DNA from: Globobulimina sp.
Lineage: Eukaryota > Foraminifera > Rotaliida
Reading direction: 5' to 3'
Length of the DNA: 9,162 nucleotides
NCBI GenBank assembly: GCA_003354225.1
Contig: PIVH01000051.1
Location: 1-9,162, forward strand
The notes beneath the pieces are model-generated. The model searched no databases. It saw nothing but the letters and a program-made list of their open reading frames with translations, and had not been told where the DNA came from. The stretch's first letter is position 1; each line of letters opens with the position of its first letter. The translations under genes and the position numbers were made by a program. This document shows, piece by piece, positions 7,613-9,162 of the stretch.

Positions 7613-8719
7613 ATGTCAACCCAACAATTATTGGTATTTGGTTATTGCAGAAACATTGAAAGTATTTTAAATGGTGCAATAATTCCAAACGGAGTGTCAA
7701 ATTTATGTTTAATATATTATCTATCATCAAACCTGATGTTTTTTATCTCATATTCAGAGGATATGTTATCCAGAAATTTGCAACTTTTTGAAATGGATTC
7801 AAACAAAACTTTTAAATGCAACCACACCTTGTCTGGTAAAGAGGTTTCAAGCAATATTCACTACCATGAATCAGTATCATTTCCACCAATCATACAAAGA
7901 AAATATTTTGATAACACATGTGGAAAAACCTATGATGCACTATTTTTGTCATTTGATTCAGAACCTCATGCATTCATTTTTGATCCAATACAATTACAAG
8001 GAAAGAATGCAGATGAAACTGTAAAAATATTCGATTGGACATTACCAGATATAAATAATTCATATTCTGGAACATTTGAAATCTTTTCTAATAAGAACGG
8101 ATTGATGAAAATCGGTGGTTATGACTTGCAAAATGATAAAAACGAATTTCATCGATTAATATTTGACGGCGAGAGTAATGATTTGGAGATATTAAAATGG
8201 GAACAAATGCCAAATATGAAAGCGTCGCGATATAAACCATCGGCTGTTATTATCAATGGAGATTGCAATGAAAAATTAATTGTAATTGGTGGCTATTACT
8301 ATGATATGGATAATGCAAAAGGGAAATATCCGACTCTTGTAGAGATATTTGACTTTGATAAGAATGAATGGAATACATTGAAGCCAATGGACAAACCATT
8401 TGAAGAAATGGGAATGTTTTATGATGAGGAATATGATAAACGGATATATGTGGCAGGAGGCATTGATTATTCATTGGCTGTTAATTATAATCAAAGAGTG
8501 GTGTATTATGATATAAATAAAGATGAATGGTTTGATATAGGATTTACGTCAAATAAGCATGTATGTTATCCAGTTTTATGGACTGAAAATAGAAATCTTT
8601 TATATATTGCAAGCAGTAGATCTGATGTGGAGTGCAAAGATTTAAGACAATCAACGGATAAATGGCTTTGTGTAACTGATCATTTTGCAAATAAGTCCGT
8701 CAATTTTGTTGTGAAATAA
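7613..8719 (+). CDS. Kelch-repeat protein with N-terminal leader module
   Basis: A 368-aa intronless ORF with a true ATG and TAA stop, and no signal peptide or clear membrane helix. Kelch-type blades are visible in the second half: GG168-169 to Trp196; WEQMPNM with Arg206, GG226-227 and Trp253; a third unit with GG282-283, paired Tyr and Trp306; and a degenerate unit ending at Trp351. Each shows the kelch pattern of a hydrophobic strand, Gly-Gly, an aromatic/acidic turn and Trp. Residues 100-160 may be a further worn blade, so a 4-6 bladed beta-propeller is likely. The first 40 residues form a separate motif, GYCRNIE followed by IIPNGVSNLCLIYY, which resembles a short helical leader I recall in front of unrelated domains in several protist families. 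No BTB, F-box or phosphatase domain is present. Such propellers usually act as protein-interaction scaffolds or E3 adaptors; the partner is unknown. It is divergently paired with the TLC-like gene. Confidence 0.8.
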   Translation: MSTQQLLVFGYCRNIESILNGAIIPNGVSNLCLIYYLSSNLMFFISYSEDMLSRNLQLFEMDSNKTFKCNHTLSGKEVSSNIHYHESVSFPPIIQRKYFDNTCGKTYDALFLSFDSEPHAFIFDPIQLQGKNADETVKIFDWTLPDINNSYSGTFEIFSNKNGLMKIGGYDLQNDKNEFHRLIFDGESNDLEILKWEQMPNMKASRYKPSAVIINGDCNEKLIVIGGYYYDMDNAKGKYPTLVEIFDFDKNEWNTLKPMDKPFEEMGMFYDEEYDKRIYVAGGIDYSLAVNYNQRVVYYDINKDEWFDIGFTSNKHVCYPVLWTENRNLLYIASSRSDVECKDLRQSTDKWLCVTDHFANKSVNFVVK

Positions 8720-8941
8720 GTCACGAATTGTGGGCATTTGTGGCTGTATTTCCCATAAACACATTAAAAATAAGCAAATGAACAATAGTCTGATAACGTA
8801 CTTAGTTCTAATGTATTATTGAATTATTTCATACGAATTGGATTATTTACAGATATTTACGCAAATCCCATTACCACACTCACTGCAGACCTTTTGGTGA
8901 TCGGATTTCCACTTTTGGAGTTAATCTCTGACCACAATAAA
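8720..8941. other. Non-coding spacer downstream of the kelch gene
   Basis: No ORF is supported on either strand. ATTAAA at 8763-8768, 44 nt after the kelch stop codon, is a plausible variant poly(A) signal. The rest is moderately AT-rich unique-looking sequence that leads into the inverted repeat. Confidence 0.45.
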
Positions 8942-9082
8942 TTAGCTCAATAGTTGTGTCTGCAGTGCCAGGAGCCTAGGTTTCCTAAATAGTTGCCCAT
9001 TTTCGTTTTTGTAAGCAACTAAAAAGTCCCGCGCGGCAACTATTTAGGAAACCTAGGCTCCACTGCACAACTATTGAGCTAA
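8942..9082. repeat. Long imperfect inverted repeat (foldback / MITE-like element, ~140 bp)
   Basis: The left arm is 8942-8997 (56 nt) and the right arm 9035-9082 (48 nt), separated by a 37-nt loop. Reverse-complementing the right arm gives perfect identity to the left in three blocks of 17, 5 and 26 nt. The only differences are two 4-nt insertions in the left arm (about TCTG and CCAG) around a shared CAGTG. The arm ends read TTAGCTCAATAG and CTATTGAGCTAA, so the element can be bounded by TA dinucleotides, as expected for Tc1/mariner-type target duplication. The loop repeats part of the right arm: GCAACTAAAAAG at 9015-9026 against GCAACTATTTAG at 9036-9047. No transposase frame fits inside. 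It could be a non-autonomous transposon, or a functional cruciform or hairpin RNA. Inverted symmetry is certain; its origin is inferred. Confidence 0.85.
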
Positions 9083-9162
9083 CACAGTTGTAATTTTCTC
9101 TCATTTTCAGACATCGCGTTTTGAAGCACTCAATACAACTAAAAAGAACAAATATGCAATAT
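9083..9162 (+). other. Possible 5' leader of a next plus-strand gene (3' splice site and ATG)
   Basis: A pyrimidine-rich run ending in CAG (ttctctcattttcag, about 9096-9110) looks like a good 3' splice site, and an ATG at 9154-9156 in an A-rich context lies just before the edge. Only three codons are visible after it, so a gene start here is a guess. Confidence 0.2.

Noticed and set aside
7521-7730. 69-codon minus-strand frame across the divergent promoter and the kelch N-terminus
   Set aside because: It overlaps the kelch coding start and the TLC-like start and has no recognisable content.
8942-9082. Foldback as a bacterial-type transcription terminator or a CRISPR repeat
   Set aside because: The window is clearly eukaryotic, the arms are far longer than a terminator stem, no T-run follows, and there is no regularly spaced repeat array.

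Overview
The window is eukaryotic DNA. It carries a 61-nt GT-AG spliceosomal intron, a receptor-kinase fusion known only from protists, secretory and membrane proteins with eukaryotic targeting signals, AATAAA-type 3' signals, and no ribosome binding sites or operon logic. It is AT-rich overall, very compact and nearly intronless, and every stop codon fits the standard code (four TAA, one TAG). A free-living or parasitic unicellular eukaryote fits best. 7TM-PIP kinase fusions are best known from oomycetes and dictyostelids, but I cannot name the lineage from this window.

Layout, left to right. Positions 1-348 hold the 3' end of a plus-strand gene with an acidic/lysine-rich tract and no recognised domain. 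About 400 nt of AT-rich spacer follows. Positions 745-3235 (+) encode an 809-residue seven-transmembrane receptor fused to a phosphatidylinositol-phosphate kinase domain. This gene is split by one 61-nt intron inside the codon that opens the kinase glycine-rich loop. Only 59 nt later a convergent minus-strand gene ends (3295-6471, 1058 aa), a membrane-anchored M1 zinc aminopeptidase with a complete active site. Behind it on the same strand, after 138 nt, lies 6610-7512 (300 aa), a multi-pass protein that looks like a divergent TLC-domain (TLCD4/TMEM56-like) protein with a C-terminal dilysine ER signal. A 100-nt divergent promoter separates it from 7613-8719 (+), a 368-aa kelch-repeat protein with a distinct N-terminal leader. 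The last 443 nt contain no supported gene but do contain a striking long imperfect inverted repeat (8942-9082) with the shape of a small foldback or MITE-like element.

There is no evidence that these genes form one pathway. The most informative gene is the receptor-kinase fusion, which would couple an extracellular cue directly to phosphoinositide synthesis at the membrane. The aminopeptidase (plasma membrane or endolysosomal) and the TLC-like protein (ER) are also membrane proteins, but adjacency in a compact protist genome is weak evidence of shared function. The features most worth checking are the fusion and its intron, the foldback repeat, and the TLC-like protein that lacks the usual histidine pair.
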